From: Paragonimus skrjabini miyazakii
Lineage: Eukaryota > Platyhelminthes > Trematoda > Plagiorchiida > Troglotrematidae
Direction of reading: 5' to 3'
Length of the DNA stretch: 64,000 nucleotides
Assembly: GCA_014338405.1 (NCBI GenBank)
Contig: JTDE01000208.1
Coordinates: 145,155 to 209,154, forward strand
Shown here: piece after piece, positions 48,801 to 61,060 of the stretch
How the letters are laid out: every line of letters begins with the position of its first letter
How positions within the stretch are numbered: position 1 is the stretch's first letter
Position numbers and translations under genes: made by a program
Notes under the pieces: generated by a model
Databases searched by the model: none
The model's input: only the letters and a program-made list of their open reading frames with translations
Told to the model about the DNA's origin: nothing

Positions 48801-51417
48801 GGTATGTTTATGTGCACCTATGTAAACTCAAAATATACTTCCTTTACGAAATCTGTAATTGTTGTATTTCGTAAATTGGTTGAAGTGAAAACATGCAACT
48901 ATCATTGGCTGCACTTTTTTAGGTCAAATTGAAAACTCACTCACTCTGGAGGAATTGTTCGATCAATATATCTCAATTCCGCCTCGGCTGATAAATGACC
49001 ATAGAAAATTTAGGCCCAATGAAAATTATGTACCCCAGATACATGAGTTGCACGATTCATCACGACGATCTTTAGCGCTTAAGCGTATGAATTTATTTAT
49101 TGTTTGAGTCAGCGTATTTAGGGGAGCGAAACTTTAGAAACTAATATATGACAACGTCAAGATCATGTTGGGTAGAACACAGGCGTTAATTGAATGTCTT
49201 CAGACAGCCGTGAATGGACATTGCACACATTTTGACAGAATCGTCTATTTGAAGAATCTGTGCGACGAGGAGTACACAACAATTTGGTTACTAAGTATTA
49301 TAGGAAATTTTATTACTCCAGAGAAGGGGCGGTCTTAAGAATGAAGAAGTATGGAAATGTGACCAACGACCTCTGGGAAACCGTCGCTAAGCATTTTTAA
49401 TTACACTACAGCGTGCGTTTCGAACTACTGATAAACTGCCGTATCAGCAATGTTGTTTTCTCCCGTCCCTAACATTGGAAACGCCAGGCCCTAGAAAGAC
49501 ACTGGTTGTGAGTAGCATTGGAAAGTTTTGTTCCTCAATTTGTAAATGGTGAGTTCGGCTACATTGTTGTACAGGTTGCACCTGGTGGATTCTGTAACAA
49601 AGCATGATGGGAGTATGCACCGTATATCTTCTTGGCTGATATCTTCTAGGCCTTTTTCCTCTGGGATACAGCTGCACCGTAAACAGGTTTGAAGTCCTGA
49701 TGCTCTGGTACAAGAGTATGAAAAGATTCTGCTGAGGCTTCATACTGATTTCTACAACACCGCGGCTTTTGGGAACGTAGCAGGCATACACTACTGTGTG
49801 TTTCAAGAATTTTCACATTGTAGAATGTTCGCTCCTTCTTAATCCGTAATAATCATTTCAATCGCTGAAGTCGACGTGTGCGTAAGCTGATTAGCTGGCT
49901 GAGAGGATGGATCGCGTCTACTGTAGAATTGGATTTTTAGATTAAAGGTGACGGTTGATACGAGATCATTGGCTGTATGGTAGAAAACAGTGCACACAGA
50001 GCTTGAATTATTTATTTTCTTGCGGAATCCCAGTTTCCCTATACCTCAGACGCCTGCATGTTTGAACAGTGAAAGTAATTCACGTTCGTTGGTCGGCCTT
50101 GTGCAAAGTGACACCAGGTAGGTTTCACAAAGCCTTTGCTAAGTTTTGAGATTCGGCTTTGAAGGAGGAGAGGAAAGGTAGCATTTTAGCACGGTGTGAG
50201 AGGCGAGCAGAACCGTGGTCATCAAGCCGTTCAGTTTAGGCCGGCTTCTATGACAGACCGTTGTGGCAAAGTTTATTATTTGACCGTGATCAGCTTAACG
50301 TTGGATGCACACTGCAACTTGTAACATTTTACTGTTGAAGTCTTCAAAGGTCGGACTACCGGAATTTCTCTCATTCTTAAGTTTGTTTCACATAGCTTGT
50401 TAAGTCCCACATGTTGGTCGATTGGCAGTTATTGGGACAAGAGGCCTAAATGATATGGTAGAACAGGGGTGAATGTATTTAATATTTCAGGCTTGAGGTT
50501 ATAGAATACACGAGACGAATACAAGTGCCCCTATTCAGAGGGACGGATGCCAGCTGCTATCGTATTACTAAATCTAAAGCGGCATTTCTTCGGCACTGGT
50601 TTCTTGAATAAAAGACAACGGTTGTCGATCCAAAGAACGGTAACCACAGAGAACAAGCGGAACCAACTTGCTGAGCATTCATTCTGTTTGGCTATAGATA
50701 GCTGCAGATCAGTCGGTGGAAGATACAGCAGTGACTAAGTTGGCAACAGTTCCATCCACACAAAGTTCTGTAGTGGTTACTCAGAAGAGAGGTGATCGTC
50801 AAGGTCACTGAATCTCGCACGACGTTTCCAAGTCGGAATAATCCTAAAACCCACATTACCAGAAACTATTACCTTCATTGATGAAACATCTTTTTTGCTT
50901 CAGCAGTGATTTCAACATGATAAGCAAGTCTAGTAGACACTAGAAAACCTCGCGCACAATAATGGAGATGCATCCCTGGTTTAATCGGATGTTGTTATTT
51001 GTGTCGAGAAACATGATATCACTCTGTTGACGCCTTAATTTTCCCATCAAATGACAAATGGTGAAAATTCTTTCCGGATTTCTTTGTCAACGCCTTCAGA
51101 CCTTATGTCTTGAGCAATTAAGTTGAATTTGTTTCCAGCAGGATAGTATTTCTGTTGGGCATACAAAATTTATATGGTTGTCGTTGAATCAGGAGTTTCC
51201 ACAACAGTTGATTAGTCGGGATTAACCGGTCAAGCAACTTTCAAGTTTGCCCGCATTAATTTTGCTAGATTGTCTCGGTTACTTGTACAACTCTTCCAAC
51301 TGTCGCTATAACAACAAATGACCGCCAAGTAACTTTTTACTGTTATGTCCTGTTGGGTAAATGTCAACAATGGGAACTCCGCCACGTATTGCATCACATT
51401 ATCCGCAAAATAGTGGA
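45893..51417. other. Non-coding stretch
   Basis: 5.5 kb with no recognisable domain. The longest frame is 120 codons (49444-49806, minus), basic and without splice support. An imperfect TA-rich palindromic patch (TATATATGTACATATATATG) lies near 47366-47400. Confidence 0.45.
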
Positions 51418-51475
51418 TGACCGTATAGTCTAATGGTGTTAAGTATGCATGATCCGGGTTGGTCTTAAGTCCCTA
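51418..51475 (+). repeat. tRNA-like head, possible SINE
   Basis: An A-box-like TAGTCTAATGGTGTTAAG at about 51425 is followed some 35 bp later by a B-box-like GGTCTTAAGTCC. No cloverleaf can be drawn, and the downstream body matches nothing else in the window. Confidence 0.3.
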
Positions 51476-53792
51476 CAAAACCACTTCTTCCGCTACATGC
51501 CAGCGTGTAAAATATTTAGAACTTAAGACCCTTCAACTTCGTTTTATTTACTTTTTGTCCAAGTGTTCGGGCCGCATGCTTAATATTCATTTCACATTAA
51601 GGCATGAATTATTTGCCAACCTGACCATACAAAGCGACTCACTAAATTTGCTATCGGACCGGACTCTACCCAAAAATCGTCGGCAAACCACTCCAACACT
51701 GCCCATCGGGCAAGTTACTCATGTTGTTTGGAGAGCTGGCCAGCTTCATTCCGGAGTTCCGTTCTCGCTTCGGCGCTAATTGACCACTAGTCCGAGGTCA
51801 TGCGAACCGGGACTGGTCTAGCCCAAGGGCACTTACAACCAGAGTGTCTGTAAATGTAACTTCCAGCTTATGACGCTGTTGCAATAATCACGACAGAGGG
51901 TGGCGGACATGATAAACTAGGTAGACACATATATAGTCATTCCACTTTGCTCCAACCGCAGAGAGCTTTGATGAGACGATTGATGTGGACAGCTAATGGA
52001 CAAACGAGGGAATAGTTTTCGGATCGATCGACGAATGTGGGCGAGAGTATGCATACACCGTTGAAATCGATCAACACGAATTTCCGGTAAACGTAAACTG
52101 GCCATTCATTTTATTAAACTATATGTCACGTCGGTTGTGATTAAACAATGGAAAACTTCCATGTTAGACGATGCAAACTGGGAAAGTACTTGACGGTATG
52201 TCTGATGTAGTGGAAAGAATTATCATTGAGTGATTCCTAGATCCGACGGTCGTCATTATGAGATTTTCAGTCATTTGTAATCAGTTAAATGTACGTACGC
52301 ATGAAGTGCTACCTCATTTGCTTGTGTTGTAAAAGATACTCAACATAAGTTGGCAAACTGAGTGAATTAGATTTCGCCTTTTTGTACCATGATAAATTGT
52401 TTGGAAAGTAGCGTGTTACTAGGATTAAACAATAAATTCGCTTGCCGCTTGATCCACCTCGGACAGTTATATTATTTAGCAAAATGGTCGCCTGACTAAC
52501 TCGGTTACACTAACGGTACCAAACGGTTTTGATGCTTCCTGCTTGTCACTGGTTGTAAGTGGTTTCTAAACTGAACATGCTATGAAACTGCTGTTAAAAC
52601 CAACGCTCAATGTTTCGTAAGTCCAATTCCTAGTCCGTTCTGCTGCTTATCTCCGGGGCTTCCATTGTTGTCGAAAGAATTTGGAGAAATTCACAGGCTA
52701 TAGAAGCTAACATTGTTTTGTGTACATGTGAATACGCATCGACAAGTTTAGGTGGAAGATTGGAACCGACAGATCGTTTTAGCTTTCGAGGGTCAGTAAT
52801 AGTATGATATCGAACGGAAAAAGGTGGATACCGATTTTCGTTTACTGCAATATGTATGTACTATGTAGTTATAAGTGGCTTTAGACTTGTGGATGACATG
52901 TAAGAAATCTGCGAGATGTTTGCTGCATGCTTCTAGTTCAGAACATGTTCAGACCGGACTAATTAGTTAAAAGCATCGGAGGCTCCGTGGACAAGCAAGG
53001 AATGCATTATTATCCAAAGCTGGAGTGATAAATGAAAAAGAAAAAAATAATTACCTTTGAGTCCTTCACTCCAGTTTAATGAAGGAAACTAGAAACTCGG
53101 TACGGTGTTATGAACGGTCATACATCAGAGCCTAGAACGTATTAACGTGAGTGTGAAATGCATATTGCTCAGTGTGTCTAGGAAATATTTTAGGAAATCT
53201 GTTCAGTCAGATGTGCATGGCAATTCGGTCGATCAGAATTACGTGCTTGAGCAGGAGAAGTCGCGGGTTATGTTGGCAGCGTCTTTAGAATTTCGATAGC
53301 CATAGCAACAAAGTGATATTTTGTGAAGTAACTTTCTGGTCCCTACACTACCATAACATTTTCCACAAGTTTGGCACAATCTGCGATTCCACAATCCTTA
53401 GTCCTGATTTGATATGCAACATTACTTCGAGATACTTTCATAGACTTGTCTGGATGTATTGAAATGTCGTCAAGCATATCAACTGCAAGCATATGTATCG
53501 ACACTACGTCTTATTTTGTAAGTAGGCATATAAATTTTCATAGCCAATAGAATATCCTCCGAGTATGCGAAAATTGAACGATGTGTTTTGTGCTTTTTCT
53601 ACCATGTTTGAATTAATTACGTCATAAATGAATGAGACTGTCTCTTCTATGAGCAATTACCTTCGAGGTGATAAGATTAGACCATGGGATTTGCCCAATT
53701 TTGCACGATACTGCGCTGTGTGGCGACTGTATGAACAGACCTTCCTCAAGGCTTTGGTAAGCGCATGTACCTCTTCTAGGCCGTCGACTTAC
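51476..53792. other. Non-coding stretch
   Basis: A 106-codon plus frame (51459-51779) lacks a domain. No other feature was seen. Confidence 0.4.
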
Positions 53793-53855
53793 GGTCACCT
53801 GTAGGTATTGTATCATCGCAGTAGAATCACCAGATACGTACACACGCTTGCCGCA
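53793..53855 (-). CDS. Possible exon end, Ig-like strand
   Basis: A strong minus-strand donor (GTGACC|GTAAGTC) ends a frame coding CGKRVYVSGDSTAMIQYLQ, which has the Cys, turn and alternating hydrophobics of an Ig F-G hairpin. No acceptor with a pyrimidine tract was found before it and the frame has a stop just upstream, so this may be chance. Confidence 0.15.
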
Positions 53856-54235
53856 ATCTTGTCGGTTGCTTCAGCTGTCAATAGCATAAAACCAACATAG
53901 CGCGCTTGCGAAAAAATATTCTGAATAGTTAAGTTCGACAGACAAAGCAACAGTTAACAAAGGCTGCTCATCCCATTGAAACAATGTCTGGGTTTCACTG
54001 CAGTACAGCAGAATAAAAAGCACTACTGAACGACACAAAAAGGCGATTTCACTAACATATAGATGCTTCGGTCCTCCCAGATATGCCTTTCAAGTTGTCT
54101 GAAAGCAGCACTAGCATTTACCACCCCGGCTCTCAACTTCCGACCTATGGGTATATCTATCGATGGATTGCTACCGAAATAGCACAATCTTGTACAGCTA
54201 TCTACAATGTCACTAATGAATAGTCGGGATTTTGT
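53856..54235. other. Non-coding stretch
   Basis: Nothing recognised. Confidence 0.45.
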
Positions 54236-54413
54236 TTATTTCAAGTTGAACATCACCCACAATTGATCGCAGCTTTTGCATTCCCATGAACCTTCCAATC
54301 GACCCCACAAAGAAAGAAGTACTACAGTAGTGGATATCCTTGTCACTGCTGGGACTAAAACTCCGGCCACGCTTTCATGAGGCAACAATGTTTACCACTG
54401 TCTCCGTTAATGC
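54236..54413 (-). repeat. tRNA-derived SINE, best-preserved copy E
   Basis: Minus-strand orientation. The head has an A-box-like GACAGTGGTAAACATTG and a B-box-like GGAGTTTTAGTCCC. The body contains GGGGTCGATTGGAAGGTTCA and GATCAATTGTGGGTGATGTT, and the 3' end is AT-rich (AAATAAACAAAATCCC). About 180 bp. Its head end meets the LINE fragment directly near 54413. Confidence 0.78.
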
Positions 54414-55455
54414 GGATTCCAGTTATCGATTGAGCTCCTCCTTCCTGGGAAGGCCGAATGAAAGAAATTGTCCTAGTTGCGTTGATACCCAAACCATATG
54501 TTAATGCCGCGGTGGAGCTAGCCGTGACCAGCCACTGAAGCTCACCCCGGCTACTTGTAAGTGTCGCACTATATGTGCAAACAAGCCAAGGTAAGACCCC
54601 AAAACCTCAATTACTCAGCAAATTACAACCTGTGAGATATCCAACTTCAACACTGTACCAAGATTTCTGAGGAACAGTTGTTAGCATTACGACCATCTAT
54701 AAGCTAAATAGGATTAAGGCTAGGATACAACCATACCCCACGCCAATGACAATGTCAGAATCAACAGAGGTCCACACACACGACTGCACATTCGACTTCA
54801 TACCCACATAGAACAGTACAACTAAATTGACGAATTCACCTGAACATCAAAACTTACCAAACACAATCCACAATGCTTCATGGTTCAGGAAACCGAACGT
54901 CTTGGTGAAATCCACGAACGGGGCGTTCGAAGGCTGGTTGCGTTCACCATACCTCTCGTGGATCTGTCGAGCAACGAACACGTTATCGAGTGTACTACGA
55001 TCAACCCGAAATCCACACAGCTGTTATGAGTACATTTGTCTCCAAATCTACCGGGTTGAGTCTGTTTGGTGGGGATCTTGTTAGTGCAGCTCAGTAGACT
55101 GAAGCCCTGATCGCTGTCGATGCACTGCTTGCTACCCTTACCTTTACACGAAAGTACGATCGGGGCATCCGTGACCTCTTGCGGGGCTACCTAGTACCAC
55201 CATATGAAGTGAACCAACTGAAGCAAAACACGTTCCGAAACTGGTATGCCATTCTTTAGAATTTCTCCAGACAGTCGATCTTTGCATGCAACGTTTCTGT
55301 TTTGCAGTTTTACAGTAGCCCTGTGCATGTGTCAAATCCGGAGTGAGAGCAAGCGAAGCTTTGACATCTTGTTGTGGCAGGCTATTCACGACCTCGCAGT
55401 CAACGGAAGCCGACCGGTTTAATAAAATGCCGATGCCCTTGCGCCAGATTTTCAT
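54413..55455 (-). pseudogene. LINE reverse transcriptase (inactivated)
   Basis: RT domain of the LINE fragment. The first catalytic Asp (FVDFTK, about 54910) is kept, but the following AFD-type motif reads TFG. The expected ADD catalytic pair near 54590 is replaced by YSATLTSS, so the enzyme could not work. Frames shift at least three times between 55260 and 54600. The FVD-x-TK motif with an upstream CGFR places it among LINE-type RTs; I do not assign a clade. Confidence 0.78.
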
Positions 55456-55740
55456 GTCTTCCGGCTGTATGCATGAAAAGCCTGGGTCCGTGTAAACCCG
55501 TGCTTTGGTAGACCAAATGGATGGGCAAAAATTCGTCTTAGACGATTCGTAGAACCCCCTTTTTAGTAATATATGGCACGGTACACCCTCTAAAAATGAA
55601 ATATCCCATATACTTCGTGGCTCAGCCAGCTTAACTGCGGATTATTTTCTCAATTTAGCATCAGAACGTCGTCCGGGAACATCACTTACACCTCCCAGCG
55701 ACCACTTTTGATAGGCGTTCTTTTGGTACCGATTGCACAA
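54413..55740 (-). mobile_element. Non-LTR retrotransposon (LINE) ORF2 fragment
   Basis: Minus-strand LINE different from the RTE element at 30 kb. In order from about 55740 down: a pre-RT linker (RSDAKLRK, GFYESSK), an ILLNRSASVDCEVVNSLPQ region, RT motifs CGFRVDRSTLDNVFVARQIH (55017-54957 area), motif A FVDFTKTFGFLNHEALW (54918-54870), a degraded motif B area (GVGYGCILALILFSL), and a post-catalytic stretch (GELQWLVTASSTAALTYGL, INATRTISFIRP) near 54560-54460. Several frameshifts and stops interrupt it. The element ends abruptly at the SINE. Confidence 0.8.
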
Positions 55741-57387
55741 ACTCAGACCTGCAACGCAATAATCTGCACACAAATCTACACTTAACTCAGTGGGATCAGT
55801 GTGTGCTTCGTTTACAGAAGCAATCAATATTGATCAGTTTCCGCTTATCAGGTCTCTTGACCAAACGTTCACCTGGGTTTGTGAGGGCTATTAACCGACG
55901 GTTTTATTCCATTTAGTGACAGGCTGTGAGCTCAATGTGAGAACAAGAATGGATCTTATTCAACAAAACTGTCGTGTTCATTTTTCTTGGAGTAGCTGAG
56001 TTCATTTCAGTCTTAAAGACATGTTTCGCAAACAATTCTAAGAGATCTACTCCCTCCGAGGAAGCATCAGTTGCAATTAACTTTCATATTAATCAGATGT
56101 AAATACTAGTGGGGGTGGCTCTTATGGGAGGGATTCCTTTCTTTTTGGAAGATGTAGCAAGTTAAATGAAACATTTATTGCCCACCAAATGATCAGAGTC
56201 AAGTACATAGGTGGTCATTCATAAATGCTTTTACGATTAGTTAATGGCCTTATTTTTCCGGTTGGCGCGACCGCCTGAGTGGCAACTTTTGTTTCAATAA
56301 ATAAACATCATGTTAGTTTGATCTCGTGATATAAAATGCATCTGACCGAAAAACACCTCAGTAGAAACTTTCACGTGTACGATTGTTACATCATCTTTGA
56401 ATGCCGATAACCATAGGCCTGTTAAGACATTGGGCATATTCCAGTAAGAGGAGATTGCCACTTGGACATCAGATCAGTAAGTCGTCTAAATAAGGCAGGT
56501 GAGTGTAACTAGTCACCAAACTTCGTCCACCTCTATGTACTGATAATGTCCCCTCGTTTGTCGACGAAGTGTTCACATTCTGTATATGAATCATCTGAAC
56601 TTCGAAGCAGGACGCTTCAGCTGTACACTTAAATTACGCCCAGATTTAATGAAACTGAGTCTTCTTTTACAATCAAGACTGGGTGCTAAATAATTGGTTA
56701 GTTTGTCAACCATCAGACCCATACTTGGTCAGATACTTTAACCAAGATAATCGCAGGTGAACATTGCGACTTGTACGTGTACTGTTTGCCAACAGGTATG
56801 AGTTTTGTGATTTCGGTATAAATAAAGTAAATAATGTCAACGAGCGTCTCCATCCGATCTATACAACTCAAACCGTAGAATGTTCATTGTGTTCTTATGT
56901 TTTGCAAACACAGAAGTTGGGCGCTGTGAGATGAAACCGAAAGAAGCATCATTGTATTGCCCCGTTTTACAAGGAATGGTTGAAATCGATTAAGCTTGGA
57001 AGCATGCAATGATCGGTGTATGAAATAACTGGGAAGCAGCAGTCAGGGTATGTATAGCTTAACAACTTGAAAGAGTACAAAAAATAATATGGAAAAGCAT
57101 TTTCCTTGATGTATAGTTATGTATACATATTTCGCTTTTGAACAGTAACTAAATGACGCAATATCATATATTGTAATAGGCACTAAAATGTGTGCAGATC
57201 AAATAATTCATTTCACTGTGTAACATATGATCCCAGGCGGCTAGGAGAAGCTTGTCAATAAACTTAGCCCCTACTGAGGCAAAAAGGGTTTCATCATGTA
57301 CAATATTTCATTAGCAATAACTAAAAAAGGTCTTCAATCTGTCTACTTGGGCTATATGACACGATGAAGTAAAATATATAATTTATC
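55741..57387. other. Non-coding stretch
   Basis: The first ~90 bp may still be LINE linker (NRYQKNAYQKWSLGG on the minus strand to about 55830). Beyond that nothing was recognised, including no endonuclease domain. Confidence 0.4.
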
Positions 57388-57708
57388 ATGAACACGATCA
57401 TCACATTCATACTTTACTTCGTCCTTATCCGCCTTCCATCCCTCCTCATCGGCAACATCTTCTTTATTTACATAAGTATACCTATGATTGATACTTATGT
57501 TTGGAGACTGTATACTCTTGTAAACAAAAAAATGAACAACTATCAAGTTATCTCGGAAGTTTATTTTAATATTCGGCCCTGGTTACTTAAATCTCCTTGT
57601 CTTGACTCAATCAATATCAGAATGCTTATACCCTGTAATCACATATATGAGTTTCTAGCAAAAGTACACAGTCTTTCTTATGACCTATCGATCTCCATGT
57701 TACATTAG
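57388..57708 (+). CDS. Hydrophobic 106-codon ORF, doubtful
   Basis: An ATG-initiated frame whose first 33 residues are strongly hydrophobic (IITFILYFVLIRLPSLLIG), like a signal anchor or membrane helix, followed by more aliphatic stretches. No family is recognised. AT-rich DNA readily gives hydrophobic chance frames, and no splice or promoter signals were identified. Confidence 0.15.
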   Translation: MNTIITFILYFVLIRLPSLLIGNIFFIYISIPMIDTYVWRLYTLVNKKMNNYQVISEVYFNIRPWLLKSPCLDSINIRMLIPCNHIYEFLAKVHSLSYDLSISMLH

Positions 57709-59100
57709 TTGTCTTTATTTGCCGAATAATCGCCTGTAATATTCATACTACCGAACTCGAACAGCTGCCATTTATTGCCATTTTTATAACAACAGTCCAG
57801 TTTGCTAAGAAAACCCCCGAGCCGGATAACTGACACGTAATTTTTCTTGACATAATAGTGTTTGTTTTTATTTACCGCTACAAAATCATTAACTCGCCGC
57901 CTTGCGTCTTACACCAGTGGGCCAGGACTCACCAATGAGAACCCGATGTAGTAAATAATCCTTAACATTGCGTCTTGCGATAAATTAACTAATATCAGAT
58001 CGTCCGACTATTATGCCATACGTACTGTATACTTAGTATATAACAGAACACAATATATTTGTATTCACACCTAGAGCTGAACTGTACTCCACTGATCAAC
58101 TTGTAAGTGGACAACTACTTCAAATAAACAAACCCCGAGAATGCTCTCAACTTTCAGTTAGACTGACATGATCAGCCCATTACACAATAAGAGAACATTT
58201 TTGGCATACACGTCACTAAATCACTCGATCACGGCCATATATTATACTGGGTTCGAGTGAACAACATTGTGGATTCTGGACCGCTTGTTGTCCACAAACA
58301 GACTAGCTCATCACAATAGTTCAAAGTGAACAGCTACACGGATGATCGGACACTGTATAACACACTTCCATTTATGATGGTTCATCGTCCGAACACTTCT
58401 TGTTTTCATTTGCTTATTCATCAGAAAGAGTGTGCGCATAGGATGTCCGGATTCTAACTTATTGCAGTTTATCTACCTATGTCACAATGTTACTGTGTTC
58501 ACTCACAGTGTGACCAGTAGCAAACAGATCTCATTTTGTTGTTCCCAAAAGTAAGTAGTATTTTCTGCCAGTATTCTGCTAGTGGTTTGCTAATATTCGG
58601 TGATTATTTTGGGTAGACCAGTTCTATGAGGCGTTCGAATCTATCGTACTTCTCTGAACATGTATTTTTCTTCCCATTTTCACTTTTCCTTCTCCAGAAT
58701 TATTTCCTTTAGTCATCATTACCAGTGCACAGCGTTAAATGGTGCTAAAACTTAGACATGCTTTGACTGCTGGACGTGTATGGTTCAAACGTACACCCAT
58801 GTGTGGGGTAGGTCAACCTATACGTCCTGATGACTCGACCTTGGCAATCTGATTGAATGCTGTGAACAATCTCACAATCGAACATACGCTTCCTTTGTTC
58901 ATGCTTTCTGTTTGGTCTGCGAATTTTAAGGGGGATTGTTCCAAAACACATAGCAACGGATTGCTGGTCTGAATAGAACACAATAATTTCATTATCACGT
59001 GGTACGATATTAAAGGTCTTTCTTTCTCCGTGGTATTTTAAATGTTACTACTCAGACAAGACCTGTATGATTTTGTTTGTCTCAACTTGTCCCCACTTTA
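57709..59100. other. Non-coding stretch
   Basis: Short frames only. Confidence 0.45.
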
Positions 59101-60060
59101 AAACGATCACAATGCACAGATGGTGTACAGGTTTTTCGGAACAACAGTGACTTCCGCCACTTTTGTCGCTACCTCTCCCTCACTCCATCAAATAAGCTGG
59201 GAGCCGTGCGTGTGTGCTTTGTGCGTGCACGTGTGTGTCGGTTGATCGTTTGCTTTGGTTACTGCTACTTCACTATTCTGTTAATGTCCGGTCCACATGC
59301 TGAGCTCCTGCTGGACTATGTGTCCGCTTAGCTAAAGAAGGCTTTACTCTAGGTGAGCTCTTACTAACAGCTTTGTACAAGTCACGCTGATTAAGTGTTG
59401 ATGTTTTTAAACACGTACACGCACACGTTGCCCATTTTGCATCCATGTCTTGCGGTCGTCACCCACTGAGCGCTTTACTCCCTCCCCACAACGTTAGCCA
59501 GTCTCGGGTTCCTGAAGTGATGCCTACAAAACATTGCACCGGCACAACAACAGGTCGTCCGAGTGACAACCGGCGTCTCAATCCACGCGGCACAAGTTTC
59601 CTGTAAAGTTGTTGTTGTGTGTGTATGTGCTTTTTTTGGTATTTCGTGCAACTGCGCACTCGTTTGTACGTGCATTTGTTGAACGGCTTCAATCTCCGCT
59701 CACCCGTGCTAATGAGGCGGCTAAGAGCTCACAGACACCGCTTGATATAAACAAACGCACACAGGTGTTCCACTCTGAACGGGATAGATGACGCTGCGTG
59801 TGTGTTTGGGTATGTGCGCAGAACACGATCGGAAGAGTAATGATCGTCAACACGTGTCTTGGATTGGTCGTAAACTCACCAGCCTCTGTGTCAGTTCCTC
59901 ACCACCAACACAGTCATCCCTACACGCACAAAACATAACGCCACGCCTTTTCACCACCAGCCACTTCCGGTTGGGCGGTTGTGAAAACAGCATTGAAGAA
60001 CTGCCAGTTTGAGTGTCGTCGAACTTTTTCAGTTGCCTTGACTGTTCGGTCTGAAACAAT
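59101..60060. other. G+C- and CpG-richer island with GT/CA runs
   Basis: Compared with the flanks, this kilobase has more CpG and alternating GT/CA strings (about 59195-59245 and 59615-59632). Several overlapping frames of 60-86 codons occur on both strands, none with a domain. It could be a promoter or first-exon region, or an unrecognised repeat. The assignment is open. Confidence 0.35.
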
Positions 60061-60706
60061 CGATCAGGTGGGTGAAGGAAGTTTGCAATTTAATCAGTAA
60101 GACAAAAGAAGGGAATGATTACGCCAGAGTGCGATTTCATTAACAAACACACATCGTTCAAGCGTATACAATCTATGAACCCCACAGCCATTTAAGTATA
60201 CATACTGAAACACCTTAAACGTATTATAAAACGATATACTTATGTAAGCAATCAAGTCCCACTGATATCTGAGGTTTCTGTCTGATAGCCTTTATACTTT
60301 GAACAAAAAGCACATCTGAACATTCGTCAGTGAACGGAGTAGACCGCGGGAAAAACTGAATAGTTTTTTCTGTTGTAATGGAGGTACAATCTTTCCTTCA
60401 ACTAGGCCTTCTCAACATAAAGATCACCGTCCATACAACAACCATTTCGGTTTGGTCCGCTAGATTCACCTTCTAATTTGCCATCTGTTCAAAACACACC
60501 CCAAGTCCCCTCTGCGAACATCAATCACCTTAGGTATTTAGTATGTTTACAGTCGATGCGGTACGTACGGTATTCATAAGGTCATCGTTGTTTGCGTTAA
60601 TTTAAGCATCCTGAAAAGTAGATTTTCACAAAAATACTTATACTTTTACAGGTCATGTAGACATACCTTTCCCGCGGCTACCTTAAGAAGTTGGTTCACA
60701 ACACTG
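60061..60706. other. Non-coding stretch
   Basis: Nothing recognised. Confidence 0.45.
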
Positions 60707-61060
60707 GCGATGTTCAAATTGAGCCTGAAAGACAACCTGCCAGTCCACTATCAGTCAATGCTGGGGTATTCGTTTTTATTGTTGCTGTCGTACTACATAA
60801 TATTTTGCGTCGGAACCGGTTGTCGTAAATCAATAACTAGCGCCATTGTTGTACATCTGGCTGACACCAATCATTATATAGATATCACCAAAGTATTCCG
60901 AGTTGTCCACAAAGTTATCAACATTCAACCAAAAGAAGTCCGTCAGCGCATTCAGGCAACCGTCGAATAGATCGTTATTAGGTTTCGCAATCCCAACCTG
61001 TGTTCTCAGATAAGTTTGTTCACTCCTTGCAACTTGCGTGACCACAGATCACTTATGTCC
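60707..61060 (+). pseudogene. PLE GIY-YIG endonuclease fragment, plus strand
   Basis: An 86-codon frame (60710-60970) followed in the same frame past a TAG at 60968-60970. It carries KDNLPVHYQSMLGY, a degenerate stretch where the Cys-Gly/YIG core should be, then SAIVVHLADTNHYIDI (conserved HL-x-x-T-x-H-x-x-D at 60854-60880), VFRVVHKV, and after the stop RFRNPNLCSQ, equivalent to KP-x-LC-x-Q. This order matches the C-terminal endonuclease of Penelope-like elements. The sequence differs clearly from the copy at 12.7 kb, suggesting another PLE lineage. RT sequence upstream was not found. Confidence 0.65.

Noticed and set aside
49444..49806. 120-codon basic minus-strand ORF
   Set aside because: No recognisable retroelement or host domain and no splice pair; the length is compatible with chance.
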